DNA of 64,000 nucleotides from Linepithema humile (GCF_040581485.1 NC_090128.1:15376001-15440000); one strand, 5' to 3'; shown: positions 11,906-23,875, numbered from the stretch's first letter. Made by a program: numbers and translations. Notes: a model not told the origin generated them from the letters alone.

Positions 11906-12819
11906 ATGTACGCATTAGTAAAGCAATCAGGAAAGTACATTGTAATACAGAAACAATCAATTATTAATAAAAATAAACGAGTGTATTCCAGGATGCGCAA
12001 TAAATCAAAGAATAAAAATCTTTTAATAGCTTGCAACAGTAAGTAGTTTATTATTCATCCATAAATTTTATAATCTGATTTCTAGAATTTTTAAAAAATG
12101 TTAATTAATGCACAAGGCAAAGGAAGGACAATATTAAAAAAGATTGATTTTGTGTTCTCAAAAAAAACAGAAGAAAATCTTAAAATTTTTAATAATAAAA
12201 AATCAAAAAACTCTTCTGATGTTCTATTATTAAAAGCGAAAAAATGTTATTTCCATTAAAATCATAAAAAATAAATCATTATTTTCTTCAATTTTTGTTT
12301 TTAACATAAGAAACTAATTTGCTTAATGAAATAATATTTTATATATTAAAACGCTTTAATAATAAATTTTTTAATAAAGTTTTTTAATAAAGAATTTTTA
12401 TGTTTAATATAATTTTTTTACAAAAGCGTTAATTTTTGAATTGATATTGTAATTCTGTACAAGTATTGCTGTTTCGGTCAATAATTCCTTTTTTCTTCCC
12501 TTTTTTTAAATCTTTATATATAATCATTTTTTTCTGTTAATTATAATATACTTTTTGAATTTTAAACATTTTGTTTTTTTTGAAAAAAAAATCGCTTTTT
12601 TATATTGTTCTTTTTATAAAATTTTTAAAAGTTTTCTGTCAAATTATAGTTTATTTTATAGATAATGCTAAGCTTCTGGAAACTGTGCAAAAAAATTTGA
12701 ATGATAATAGGCCTCGAGTATTAATTCGTCGCATAGAGGATATTAATAATAATTTGTTTATAACAGTTCCTCAAATAACACCTAATAATAAAAACTTAAA
12801 AAAAATATCAGATATATAA
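11906..12819 (+). pseudogene. Possible 5' exons of the Crypton-like gene
   Basis: An ATG at 11906 opens 44 codons beginning MYALVKQSGKYIVIQ and ends at a good donor (ACA|GTAAGT, 12038/12039) in phase 1. An acceptor (TTTTATAG) at 12654-12661 leads into a frame encoding NAKLLETVQKNLNDN and IRRIEDINNNLFITV in the matching phase. That frame meets a TAA at 12817-12819 and then continues in the same phase into the long frame from 12838. Either this copy carries one nonsense codon, or these exons are coincidental and translation starts at 12838. The MYALVK opening recalls the start of the DUF4806-type proteins at 35.3 and 60.2 kb. Confidence 0.35.
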
Positions 12820-12837
12820 AAAATAAATACAAAACAC

Positions 12838-15800
12838 ATGTGTTTGACAAATACGCATGTACATTTTGATGAAGAACTCGATAATGAAAAATCTCAATCA
12901 TTTATAAATCAATTTACCACTAATATATTAAAGCAAAATGATTCATATAATGTAAGAAATTTTGGATATAACAAATATTTTAACAATTTTTCTACTGGAA
13001 AATTGCATAATCAAAAAGAAAAAGAAAATATATCTTTTGAAGATCATCAGGTTAATTTTCAAAATACTGCATCCGCACATTTTGATAAAAATATGAATGA
13101 TTCGTGTGATTCTCAATTACCAATAATAAATGATGTGTTATTAAACGCATATAATGATACAAGCTTTGATATATCTACTGAACAAATACATGCAGCTACT
13201 TCTTTGAAAGATAACAAAAATAATGATAAATTTTCTACTATACTTCAAACTGATAATAGTACATCTCAACCTAAAAAATGTCGCATTATTTCTGATATAA
13301 CATTGGATAAGGCTTCGTTTAATATTATGAAAAATAAAACTTCACTTGAAATTTGTCAGCGTAGAAAAAGTAATGACTTACTTTGTAATAATTCTTCACT
13401 TTCACAAAATGATGATAACTTTAATTCTGAAATAAATTGTGAATCCTTAAATGATAAAATGTCTTCCTTACAAAATATTTCAAATGAATCTAGAATTCTT
13501 GATATGAATATAAAAGATATTTCTAGTAGTTCAAAGATTGATCCTACATATGAACCATCCCAATTAAACACTACGTTCGAGATTTCATATGATAATAACA
13601 ATAGTAAAATATCTTACAATGACACAAACACAAATAAAGAAAAAAGCAACGATGTTTCACCCGATAAGTCAAATTTATCACATAATATTGAATCATTAAA
13701 TGTACAACCAGGTTCTTGTAATGATGCTGGCATGTTCGTTGCATCTTCTTTAGGTCGTTCTGGAGCGGGCAAAAAAAATTTTTGTCTATATTGTAAAACT
13801 TTTCAAAGTAAGATTCATTTGCAAAGGATACATAAAGATGAAGAAGATGTACAAAAATTTCTTGATCTGCCAAAAAATAGTATCGAACGTAGACGAATTA
13901 TTGATACAATTAGAAGAAATGGTAATTTTTTATTTAATATTAATACCGAGTTAAATGATGGAGAACTTATAGTATGTAGACGGCCTAGTCAAAAAGTATC
14001 AAGAAATGCAAAAGATTTTCAAGCATGTATAAACTGCAAGGGATTCTTTTCAAAAGCCACTATTCGACATCATTATCGTTATTGTGTTGGACATTCTACA
14101 AAGAAAAATAGATCAGTTAATGTCTTAGGACGCTTAATCACTGGTAGAATTCATGAAGCAGCAAATCAAACGTTAACAAAAGTAGTATTTCCTGTATTAA
14201 GAGAAGATCATATAACACGTCTCATACGATATGATGAACTTCTTATAAAATATGCAAATAAGTTATGTAATAAATATAAACTTCAGCATCAACATGACAT
14301 GATTCGAAGTCGATTAAGGTTACTTGGCCGGTTTTTATCTGCACTTAAAGTAATAAATCCCAATATTGATGATTTTGCTTCATTATATAGTCCGAAATAT
14401 TATGATGATATCATAAAAGCAGTAAATAAAGTTGCAGGCTTTGATAATCGAACAAATATGTATAAAACTCCATCTAATGCGACTAATCTCGGAACATTAT
14501 TGAAGCAAGTTGGAAAAACTTTAATTACTGAGTATATAAAGAAATGTGATAATTCTAAAAAAGAAATGGTAGAAGATTTATTAAAATTGTTTGTAGAGGA
14601 TTATGCCGCAAGTGTTGCTCGTACTGCCTTGGAAACACAATCCAAACAAAAACGACAAAAAAAGATTATTCTTCCAACAACGGAAGATATCTCAAAATTA
14701 TACAATTACCTTAAAAAATTAAGACAAACATGTAATGAAAAATTAAAAAAAAAGTTTTCGCACGATATATGGCTTACCTTAGCAAAAACAACATTAACTG
14801 CAGTTTTAGTCTTTAATCGACGCCGTGCAGGCGAGACTGAACGCATATTAGTAGAAGAGTTTAATAATCGTCAAGCAATCAATGAGAAAACAAATAATGA
14901 ATTATTTAAGTCCTTATCAAATAATAATAAAAAAATTGCAAAAAAGTATGTACGTTTTGTGACGCGAGGAAAGAAAAATAGAGATGTACCTGTTCTTCTT
15001 AATTCTGATTTGACACAGTGCATACTACTTCTTATTGAAAATCGAAGATATGCTAAGATACATCCCCGAAATCCTTATCTATTCGCACTACTCGGGAGGA
15101 ATGTACATAGATTTAAATTTCTCAGAGCCTGTCAGTTATTACGCGAATTCTCTCATGAATGTGACGCAAAGATACCCACTAGTTTACGTGGTACTAAGTT
15201 ACGTAAACATATTGCAACTAAATGTATCTTATTGAACTTACAAGGTGATGAAGTCGAAGATCTTGCTAATTATATGGGACATGCACAAAATATTCATAAA
15301 GAATACTATAGACAACCAATAATTAGTAGAGATATTTTACGGATGTCACAGTTGTTAGAGAAAGTACAAGAAGATCCTAATGCAAATGAAGACGAAGAGA
15401 GTGATACTGATAAAGAGGAAGAAAATGAAAATGACGAAGAAAATGCTCTATGTAATACGAAATCTGACTTAAATTCGAACGATTCATATGGAATAGAATT
15501 ATTTGAACCATATGTCACTGATTCAGAATCAAGTTACGATAACAATAATATTACAATCAAACGTAAACGTAGTAGTAAGTTTATTAACAGGTTTTTTTTA
15601 TATAAAATGTAATGCTGTGTGTTTGAAATAATAAATATTTATATATTTTCAGCATCTCCATATGGAAAGACAAAACGGCGACGTTGGAGCAATGAGGAAC
15701 AAGAAATAGTAACGAAATTATTTGGAAAATACATTAAATCATCACATTTGCCTTCAACGCAAAAAATATTAGCAGCGATTAAAACACACAAAAGTTTACA

Positions 15801-15879
15801 AAATCGTACAGCACCACAAATAAGATCGTGGCTTCACAATCAAAGAAAATTAAATCATACGACATGCGGAGACTTATGA
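12838..15879 (+). CDS. Crypton-like tyrosine recombinase with zinc fingers and C-terminal SANT/Myb-like exon
   Basis: A 2737-nt exon (12838-15574) splices over a 78-nt intron (GTAAGT donor at 15575, TTTTCAG acceptor ending 15652) to 15653-15879, giving 987 codons without interruption. The first 300 residues are Asn/Ser-rich and low complexity. Two zinc sites follow: C316-x2-C319...H327...H332 and C397-x2-C400...H411/H412...C416. The catalytic domain has Arg661-663 in FNRRRAGETERI, LRGTKLRKHIAT (Arg789, His791), Gly814-His815 in YMGHAQ, and Tyr823/824 in KEYYRQP, the R...HxxR/H...GH...Y pattern of tyrosine recombinases. An acidic region precedes the second exon, whose KRRRWSNEEQEIV...QIRSWLHNQRK reads as a SANT/Myb-like DNA-binding domain. 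Family knowledge: Cryptons move by YR-catalysed recombination and have no terminal inverted repeats; none are seen here. The ATG choice is uncertain because an in-frame stop lies 18 nt upstream. Confidence 0.75.
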
Positions 15880-16199
15880 AAAGTTTAAATACTATAACAT
15901 TTGAGGATAAGCATAATGTGAAATGATTACATTGATATTATGATAATATTTTATACAAAGTGAGCATATATACTTAATGTTTTAAGTTTATTTAAATTTA
16001 CAGATATATAATATAAAAATATGTTTTCTGAATTCAAATATTTTAGTTAAGATAAAAAAAGATTAGTTTGTGCAATAATGCAAAAATGCAGTGATTAAGA
16101 TGTGCAAAGAAAAAGTTAATTTTTATTTTAGTTTATTCTGGTTTAATGTGATTCGCTTAATACATAAAAATTGTTACCAAAAAAATTGTTAAAAACAAA

Positions 16200-17545
16200 T
16201 ATTTTACGAGGATACTTATTAGATGAGATGCTTCTTCAAAAGAACAATTATCACAAAAAAGTTTTATTACTATAAATTTATATTTTTTCGAAACGATTTT
16301 TCCATGGGAGAATAACTACCAGAAATCTGAAAAATAAAAAAGATTACTTTTAATTTAATGTCTGTAATCTAATTGCTTTATTTTATGTATTAAGAAGGGT
16401 TGCATGTTTAAAGTTGCTGACACGTTTATTCTTTACTTATTAACACATCCTTACATAAAAAGAAAAAAAATGTTATTTTGCTATGAGTCATAGTCATATT
16501 ATATGATAGTTTCATGTACTTACCATGCGAAGAGTCCAGATGAACAAAGAATTTTGAAAAATATCTATAAAAAGAAAGTTATTTTGCAGTTTGCATATAA
16601 CTAATTTTGTAATACTCATCAAAAGAGACAATGATCTTTCGAAGAAGCAATGACTTCTAGAATCATCTTGTAACGAAATCTTTTATTAATTATAAAAAAT
16701 ACTTATATCCTTAAAATGATGATCCTCCGATAGGACAGCAGTTACCAGGGACATCTAAAAAGTAAAAAAGACTGCTTTTAATTTAATTTCTGTAACCTAA
16801 TAATTGTATTTTATGTATTCGTATGAGTTATATTTTATGTAAGATCGAAGAGTTGTTTAATGTTGCTGATATGTATTTATTCTTTACTTGCCAACAAATC
16901 CTTACAAAAAAAGGAAACAAATGTTTATGATAAGAGTTATTTTAGTTTTGTATGCGTATTTTACGAAGAATCCATAGATGAACAAAGATTTTTGAAAAAT
17001 ATCTATAAAAAGAAGTAATTTTTTTATTTACGTATAACTTATTTTGTGATACCAAAAGAGACGATCTTTCGAAGAGAAGTGGTTTATGAGACCATCACAA
17101 AAAATTGTTTAATTAATAATATAAATTAAATTAATAATAAAGAACACTTATACATACCCGAATCGATGACCGTGCAATGGATAAATGGTAGTAGAGTATC
17201 TGGAAAATATAGAAGATTTTAATTTTATTTCTGTAATCTAACAATTCTATTTTATGTATTAAGGCTGATTTAATGTTATTGGTATTTCTTTTTTGATCGT
17301 CAGCAAAATCTGAAATAAAAGAAAAACAAATAATATTTTAGAATGAAAGATTTATTTTAATTTTATGATACCATGCGACTCTTCAAACGAACAGAGAATT
17401 ATCGGAGATACCTATGAAAAGGAGGAAAAAGTTATCTTATATGATTCGCATATGATTAATGTTGTGATACAAAAAAAACGATATTACTTTGCCTGCTGAT
17501 GAGTAGACAGTAATTTCCGAGATATTACAACATATAAAAAAAGAA
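16200..17545. repeat. Three diverged tandem units of about 435 bp
   Basis: Similar blocks recur at about 16210-16650, 16650-17110 and 17110-17540. Shared landmarks are TTCTGTAATCTAA...TTTTATGTATT (16360, 16785, 17228), GAACAAAGA.TTTTGAAAAATATC (16541, 16979; weaker near 17388) and AAAAGAGAC...GATCTTTCGAAGA (16620, 17047). Divergence is high. They follow directly on the Crypton-like gene but no coding content is visible. Confidence 0.6.
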
Positions 17546-17654
17546 AATGTTTTTCGTTAATTAATATTAATGTTTTATTAAAAATAAATTAAAAATAAAA
17601 TATTCTATCTAATAATATTTATATTCAACTTCTCGTATTATATTATCAAATACT

Positions 17655-18300
17655 AGATTAAATAAATCTTATTGATAAACATGAACGCTTAATGATATTG
17701 TTATTTTTCTGGAAAATTAGGCGTTAACATAGAGTAAATATGTATCATACTAATGGTTTCATCATTAACAAAGATTTAGCGCCATAAAATTTGTTTGCAC
17801 TATTTTTAAAAAGAAATTTGTAAAACAGACGTATCTGTTTTCCTTCTATTTTTCGTAAAATTCGTTTTTTTTGGCTGCGTGGCTTGAAAAATCCTTTTAA
17901 ATCGACCATTCGTAGTGTATTAGCATATGTACTTTACTTACAGAAAAGGACTTTTCATTCTACACAGCCAAAAAAAAGTTAAGTGTATTTAAAAAAGTAG
18001 GTAAAACAGACCACTTTAGGATTCCCTTAAAGAACTCGTAATATTATTAATACCGTTAAAAATTTGATATTTTAAAAATTTCTCGTGTTGATATTATCGA
18101 AAATTAGACAAGACAATCTTATTGATACAAATTTTCAATGGTGTCCTAAAAATTAGACGTTAATTTGACGTAAATGTACATTATAAACGGTTTCGCCAAT
18201 AACAAAAATTTGGCGCCAAAAACTTGCTCATATTAATTCGTAGAAAAAATTTGATTATTTTTTATAATATTATTATAACATTAGTGTTTTATTATTTAAC
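17655..18300. repeat. Second site of the GGCGCC-core dispersed repeat (two units)
   Basis: Two copies lie in direct orientation, with cores at about 17774 (TTTAGCGCCATAAAA, one base off) and 18207 (AATTTGGCGCCA). Their lead-ins (AATCTTATTGATA...GCGTTAA) match those at 4540-4610. A short imperfect inverted repeat (GGCTGCGTGG near 17878 against CTACACAGCC near 17964) sits between them. Confidence 0.55.
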
Positions 18301-18418
18301 AAGATCAATTTTTATGAATACTAACACAAGTGCATATTTACAATAGTGAAATTTCAGAAATTAATAATAATTTATTAATAAATTATAATAATAAAATTTT
18401 ATATAACAATATTATTTT

Positions 18419-18771
18419 TGTAAGCTTATAGAAGATGCCGATAGTTATGATCTTTCCGTCAAAGGCTTCCGCTAACGTATTTCCGACTCGCGTACAATAT
18501 TGTTTTTTATTTTTGATTGGTTCCGACAAACAAGGCATCAGCGCGATACGCATGTAGTCGATCTTTTAATCTAATACCGACTTACTTTTCATCTTCCGAC
18601 AATTTGGAGTATATAAGGAGGTAGCCCGTTTCATAAGAAGTCAGTCAGTCAGTCAGTCAGTCACCGTTAAGTTAAGTCGCGACAGTAGGCTATCAGTAGA
18701 CTTGTATGTATTGTGAGATTATTTTAATAAAGAGTGTTCGTTAAACGTAATTGCCGCCCGCCATCCTTACA
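18419..18771 (+). repeat. Solo LTR of a retrotransposon
   Basis: The 353-bp block begins TGTAAG and ends CTTACA, a perfect inverted end, and is flanked by T-rich sequence compatible with a 4-5 bp target duplication. Inside are a TATA box (GTATATAAGG, about 18609), five tandem copies of the insect initiator TCAGT (about 18641-18664) and a polyadenylation signal AATAAA at 18726. No partner LTR or internal gag/pol was found nearby, so it is read as a solo LTR left by recombination. It could instead be a promoter-bearing MITE. Confidence 0.55.
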
Positions 18772-19520
18772 TTTTGTATTAAAAAGATTATTGGAATCAA
18801 TTAGAATAATCATTTTAATTACTAATTACAAATCTAGGATTAAAATAAAATAATTTAAAATGGCAAATTCAATATGGTAATTATTAAATATATACAGATA
18901 ATGAATAATAAGCAAATACGTATGTCTTTTGACCCTAATTTATATACTGACAATAAGGTTTTCCTTAGCCTACAATTGGTAACCAACTTTGATGAGACAA
19001 TATCTTCTCTGGTCTTGGAAGTATCTATATTATTAATAAAAATAATTGGATAACAAAATAAATATAGAAATGAGAATAAGTTCCGACTGTTTCTTTTAAA
19101 TATATTTTCTAATGCTAAATACATCGATTAAAAATATATAAAATACATTGAATGATGAAAAATATATACTTTGAAATCGTTCCGAAATTGTACAATATAT
19201 TCCTAAATGGTGAAATCCAGGACCGATTTAAAAATGCAATTTATTTCAATTAATATAATTGTTTCTCATAATGTAAGCATTTCTTGTTGTTAGAATACAT
19301 CTGGCACTTACGAAAAAATTGTTAATTCTTTAAATTTCTTAAATTATAAAGAAAATAATGAATGGACTTGGAAATAGTCATTTTGTAGGTTTTATGCAAT
19401 ATTTTATAAATAAATAAAATATTTTTAAAAATTCGAACAAAGAACAATGCAGTTATCCCTCACTATTTCCAATAAGAAACAACATGAATTAAAAACGGTC
19501 CCTGCAACATCTCTTAAACA

Positions 19521-20153
19521 TACATATATATATATATATATATACCCATAAAGCACACAAAGATTGCATACACATTGCATCAATCTTTCATTGCAATATT
19601 GCAAATTCACTGCAAAATGTTGTTGCATCATTGCTGTGGGATTGCAGCAACGTTAAAATGTCCGCTTTTAGGAAGATTGTAACGAAATATTACAGTAATA
19701 TTGCAATGTAATGAATTTGCAATAATGCATTGTTATTGCAATCTTAGAATAATGTTGCATATATTTTTATTTATTCGGACATTTATCTGTCCGATTTTTG
19801 AACAATCAGTTCAATATCTGAATTCCCTGTGTTGAGGTCGTATCAGAAAAATTAAACTGATAAAAATAATTACTATGTCTTTAATCTTACTAGCCACTCT
19901 TTGCAAGTTTCATATAATCATCATGACTAAAACTTAAATACGAGATAGATTTTGCAACGTGCGTCGCATAGCGGTAAACGAACGAACTAGCGATTACCGA
20001 ATATTGCTATTGCAATGTTATTGGAATGTTGCTGTCACATTTTCATGAAATATCACAATTACAGGTTGCAATAATGTCTCAACAATATTACACTGCAACT
20101 TGCAAGATTGTAACATTGCTGCAATGTAATTGCAATGTTCTGTGCTGTATGGC
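19521..20153. mobile_element. Non-autonomous element, CCCATA(A/C)AGCACA ends, TTGCAAT-rich
   Basis: The left end CCCATAAAGCACA (19545) and the right end TGTGCTGTATGG (about 20141-20152) form short imperfect inverted repeats. The body is packed with GCAATATTGCAA-like motifs. A TA run (19524-19543) abuts the left end. The same terminal sequence bounds the much smaller element at 49932-50067. The GCGTCGCATAGCGGTAAACG module at about 19961-19980 recurs elsewhere in the window. The 18772-19520 stretch before it is AT-rich and empty. Confidence 0.6.
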
Positions 20154-20691
20154 AGTAAGAGTGACTTGATGAGGTCCTTTCTTAAAAATCTCTTCTTTAA
20201 ATACCCCAAGCACTAATTTTCGAACTATTTGTATCACTCATAAAATGTATTTATATCTCATGTTATTTATTTTTCTCATATTATTTAGAAATACAATAAA
20301 TAACATATATCTTTTATAAATGTAAAATAGTGTTTTTTTATTTTATTTTGTTCATATTCCTCTCTTGCATGCACGCGCGCGATAAGAAAAAGGTATAGAA
20401 ACTTTTAGAAAAGTAAAATATTTCTAAATCAAGGCATTAAGTGAAATTAAGGAAAAAGTGACACAATTAACCAGAATTTCTCGTTTATACAAAATCATAT
20501 ACAATTGCGTATGACTATATCTGAAATTTGCTTCTTACTTATATATGTTTATACATGATGCAAGACTTATACATAATCATATATTAGACTAACAGAGATT
20601 CATATATAATTATATATAAAATATTGTGGACATTATATATAAGTATGTATAAAAAGTACTTACATGTAATTCTATACTGCAGTCACTCCAT

Positions 20692-20695
<4 letters not shown>

Positions 20696-20741
<46 letters not shown>

Positions 20742-20742
20742 C
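20696..20742. repeat. TA microsatellite
   Basis: An uninterrupted (TA)n tract. The 20160-20690 flank is AT-rich with several near-identical CATATATAATTATATA-like imperfect palindromes and no genes. Confidence 0.95.
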
Positions 20743-20808
20743 GTTTTATATTTCGTCATGTATAATTATACATATTTTTACACAATTATGTAAAATATCC
20801 CAGTCAAC

Positions 20809-21742
20809 AAAATGTTAGCAGCCTGCTGGCAGTTTGCGAGCAGATTCGCTCAGAACTTGGCAGCAAATACGGTGCCATCTGTGTCCGCATTAAGCTCGTA
20901 TTCTGTCGACAGAAACTGACATAGGTTGACAGCAGATTGGCGGCAGAAAACGAGCAGGATCTGCGCAATATAATTTGATGTCAGATTGTCAGCAGAAATC
21001 GAGCAGAATCTGCCGTCACAATTTAAATGGAATAGCGGCATTTAAATGCTTCATTACAATTTTACATTTCTCGTTTCGCTTATTAAAAGTAGTAAATGAG
21101 GTATGTAAAGTATATAATATATATTTGCTTTATTGGGACAAAAAAAAAATACTTATGTTTTAATAAATTTATTAGGCAAAATCTCGAAATCACTAGAATA
21201 TCGGGTCAACTCGCAGCGCATTTTCAATTTCAAAAATCAGTTTAATATTTTGAATCTCTTATGGGGATTGTATCAGATTATTGTATTAAACTGTTAAACT
21301 TCATTAAGCCACTGGCCACACTTTATATGCACTGTAGATGAATTTTGAGTACGAGTTTATATACTACGAAGAAACACGCCGCATAGCGGCAATCAAATTG
21401 CATTGCGCAGATTTTGCTCGATTTCTGCCGCCAATCTGACATCAAACTGCATTATACAGATCCTGCTCGATTTCTGCCGTCAATCTGATATCAAACTGCG
21501 TTGCGCAGGTCCTGCTCGATTTCTGCCGCCAATCTGCTGTAATAATTCCGAGCAAATTCCACTCGGTTTCTGCTACTGATCTGCTGTCAAATTATGTCAG
21601 CAGGTTTTGTAACATTTCTGCTGATATTCTGCTATCATCATCTGATGTAACAGATTTTGTATACAATCTGCAGTCTTTCTGCTGACAAAAATTTGTAGCA
21701 GACGTTTGGCAATATCTGTTCGAACAGACTTTACTGACTAGG
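20809..21742 (+). mobile_element. Non-autonomous element, CCAGTCA ends, TCTGC-rich (copy 1)
   Basis: The left end CCCAGTCAACAAAATG and the complement of the right end (CTAGTCAGTAAAGTC) form short imperfect inverted repeats around a 934-bp body. The body is built from repeated GGCAGAAATCGAGCAGAATC and AATCTGC motifs running on one strand at left and the other at right. A second, inverted copy spans 35615-44566, broken by insertions. No coding capacity is seen and target duplications are not obvious. Confidence 0.7.
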
Positions 21743-21893
21743 ATTGTATAACTCTATTAAATGCTACATGATTATATATGAGAAATTTTTTACCGGGCAG
21801 TAGATTATTAAAATCAATTAAAATCAATAGGAGCGTAAAGAGCCATAATGCTGGTTAGTCGTGCGAAGGTTAAGATATATTCATTAAATTGTT

Positions 21894-21935
21894 TACATCA
21901 AACGTTTCGACCTGCCATCAGGCCTTCTTCAGTGT
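21894..21935 (-). ncRNA. Hammerhead-ribozyme-like core (left arm)
   Basis: Read on the minus strand: CTGAAGA, helix II GGCCT/AGGTC (five pairs including one G-U), GAAA, then AC...GT and GTA. The helix II here is better paired than in the right arm. Same caveats about helix I. Confidence 0.4.
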
Positions 21936-22186
21936 ACAATAGTAAAAATACAAATAAAATAGAAAATTTGCTCGCAAAATTCAAGACAGTGTGAAAGATG
22001 TGGAAGACATAAAAAACATCCTTTCCACCCGACTGTGGTTTAGTAGAAAAAATCAGAATTGAATTAAAATCATGTTAAAACCACAGTCAGGTGGAAAGGA
22101 TGTTTTTTATGTCTTCCACATCTTTCACACTGTCTTGAATTTTGCGAGCGAATTTTCTGTTTTATTTGTATTTTTACTATTGTACA

Positions 22187-22225
22187 CTGAAGAAGGCCTG
22201 ATGGCAGATCGAAACGTTTGATGTA
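22187..22225 (+). ncRNA. Hammerhead-ribozyme-like core (right arm)
   Basis: CTGAAGA (consensus CUGANGA) is followed by a helix II candidate GGCCT with loop GATGGC and AGATC, then GAAA, then AC...GT as a two-base helix III and the NUH triplet GTA. This is the minimal arrangement of Penelope-associated hammerheads. Helix II in this arm has one mismatch compared with the left arm. Helix I pairing next to the core is weak, so activity is doubtful. Confidence 0.4.
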
Positions 22226-22837
22226 AACAATTTAATGAATATATCTTAACCTTTGCACTAACCAGCATTATGGCTCTTTATTACTTTTGCCTTTTTTCAC
22301 TATTTTGAACTTTTATTAAAGGAAAAATATCTTTATTTTCTTTAAACACTTTCTTTGCAAATGAGAGAGCTGAAGTAGTGATTACTTTCAACGTTGGTTA
22401 ATACTAACCAATCGTTAGTTTTATAAAATTAACCTCGAAATTTTTCATATTTTTTCATTTTTTGTACTTTTATATAATCTATTTCCGCGACTACAACTCC
22501 ATTTTCAGTATATTTAAAGAATTTACATTACAAAACATGCAACGAATAAAGAATTTTAGCAACTGTGCGCGTTTGGCTTCAAAATGAAGAAAACTGAATT
22601 AAAGCATGTAATGGCAGATTCCAGGACATCTGTCAAATTTTTTTAATTATTCGTAATGTATGCTTATTTATGAAATTAATTACGTTAAAGATTATTTGTA
22701 TACTATGTATAATTATATATACGGTTGTATACGCAGTTGTATACGCAGTTGTATACTTACAATACTGTCCTGGAAAATGCCGTTGGACTTATACATATGA
22801 GTTGCAGAAAATATATACGTACATCCAAATGTATAAT

Positions 22838-22944
22838 ACAAAAATTTTTTATAATTTGTTGTTACAAGATATAAAAAATTTTTTTATATATTTATATATA
22901 TCGTAGATATCTTGTAACAACAAATTATAAAAAATTTTTGTATA
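22838..22944. repeat. Perfect-looking 107-bp hairpin
   Basis: ATTTTTTATAATTTGTTGTT followed by ACAAGATAT is mirrored by its reverse complement about 45 bp downstream. AT-rich arms. It sits in DNA with short GTATAC repeats (about 22720-22760) and otherwise nothing recognisable. Confidence 0.7.
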
Positions 22945-23081
22945 TATTTTTTCCTATAAGGAATAAATAAATATGTATAATATATAGTATTTGTATATAT
23001 GTATATATAATATATTTATTTATATGCAAAGTACAATAATGTATACAGTATATAACAAATGTAAAACTTGATTAAAAAAAG

Positions 23082-23145
23082 TAGTGGTCAGAACATTCGC
23101 CCGGCAAGCGGAAGACCCGGGTTCAATTCCCGGCTTAGCCACTCG
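23082..23145 (+). other. tRNA-like sequence (SINE or degenerate tRNA)
   Basis: GGGTTCAATTCCC is a good B box / T-arm (CCGGG-TTCAATT-CCCGG). TTCGC...GCGGA can form an anticodon-like stem with a seven-base loop CCGGCAA, and AGTGG/CCACT can close an acceptor end. The D-arm is missing or collapsed and U33 is absent, so it is not a functional tRNA. The abrupt GC-rich block in AT-rich DNA suggests a SINE head or tRNA-derived insertion. Confidence 0.5.
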
Positions 23146-23875
23146 CGCCCTGATATTTTTTCTCTCTTCCTTTCTCTCCAATAATTCCTATATGTAAGTT
23201 AAAAGTTTCTCGATATATGAGAACAATATACTTATAATTTCGTACACATTAATTATCTCGATCTGAGATCGGTGTACAATCTAACTGTCTCTTGTAGACT
23301 AATTTATTAAAAATTCTTATAAAAAAAATTAAAAATTTAGCACTAACATCCTGCTACGGCTCTTGATGCCATTCTATTATATTTGTTGATTAAAAAAAGT
23401 TTGCTTTATTAAAAGTCACATTACACTCAATTTTAATATATAGCATATATTGCATATAATATATACCATTACAAATTATGTGTTTAAAATAATAAAGTTT
23501 TTACTTTTATTATTTAAATTGTTTACATTAATTATTTTTGTTATTTTAAAGTTAAGATACAAGAAACCATTAATAATACGCTAGTTGATGAATTTTCTTG
23601 ATAAAATTGATAAAAATATGATATTTATTAATGTCCCACTGTAGAAGTTGCTCGTTGTTCGATCAGAATAAAATCTATAAAAAAAAATATTAACAGCTTT
23701 TATATAAATAGTTATTTATTGGCCTTTAAATAAAATCAATTTATTATAAAATGTTCGAACATAACTTTGGTTATTAGCATGTATTGCACTTTTACAAATA
23801 TGATGCATCCTCAATTTATAAAACTCTGTAACAATTTTTGTAATTAGATAAATGATATGCTCTAAAGTATTTTGA

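Larger units (their letters stand above)
21833..22283. mobile_element. 450-bp palindromic (fold-back) element carrying a Penelope-type motif
   Basis: The arms 21833-22045 and 22077-22283 are near-perfect reverse complements (about 210 bp each) around a 30-bp centre. Both arms contain CTGAAGAAGGCCTGATGGC followed by a short stretch and CGAAACGTTTGATG, the sequence type associated with Penelope-like retroelement repeats and their hammerhead ribozymes. Confidence 0.75.

Noticed and set aside
18419..18771. Full LTR retrotransposon
   Set aside because: No second LTR, primer site or gag/pol-like sequence within several kilobases.
23082..23145. Functional tRNA gene
   Set aside because: T-arm and anticodon-like stem present but no D-arm and no U33; also no clear pol III terminator.
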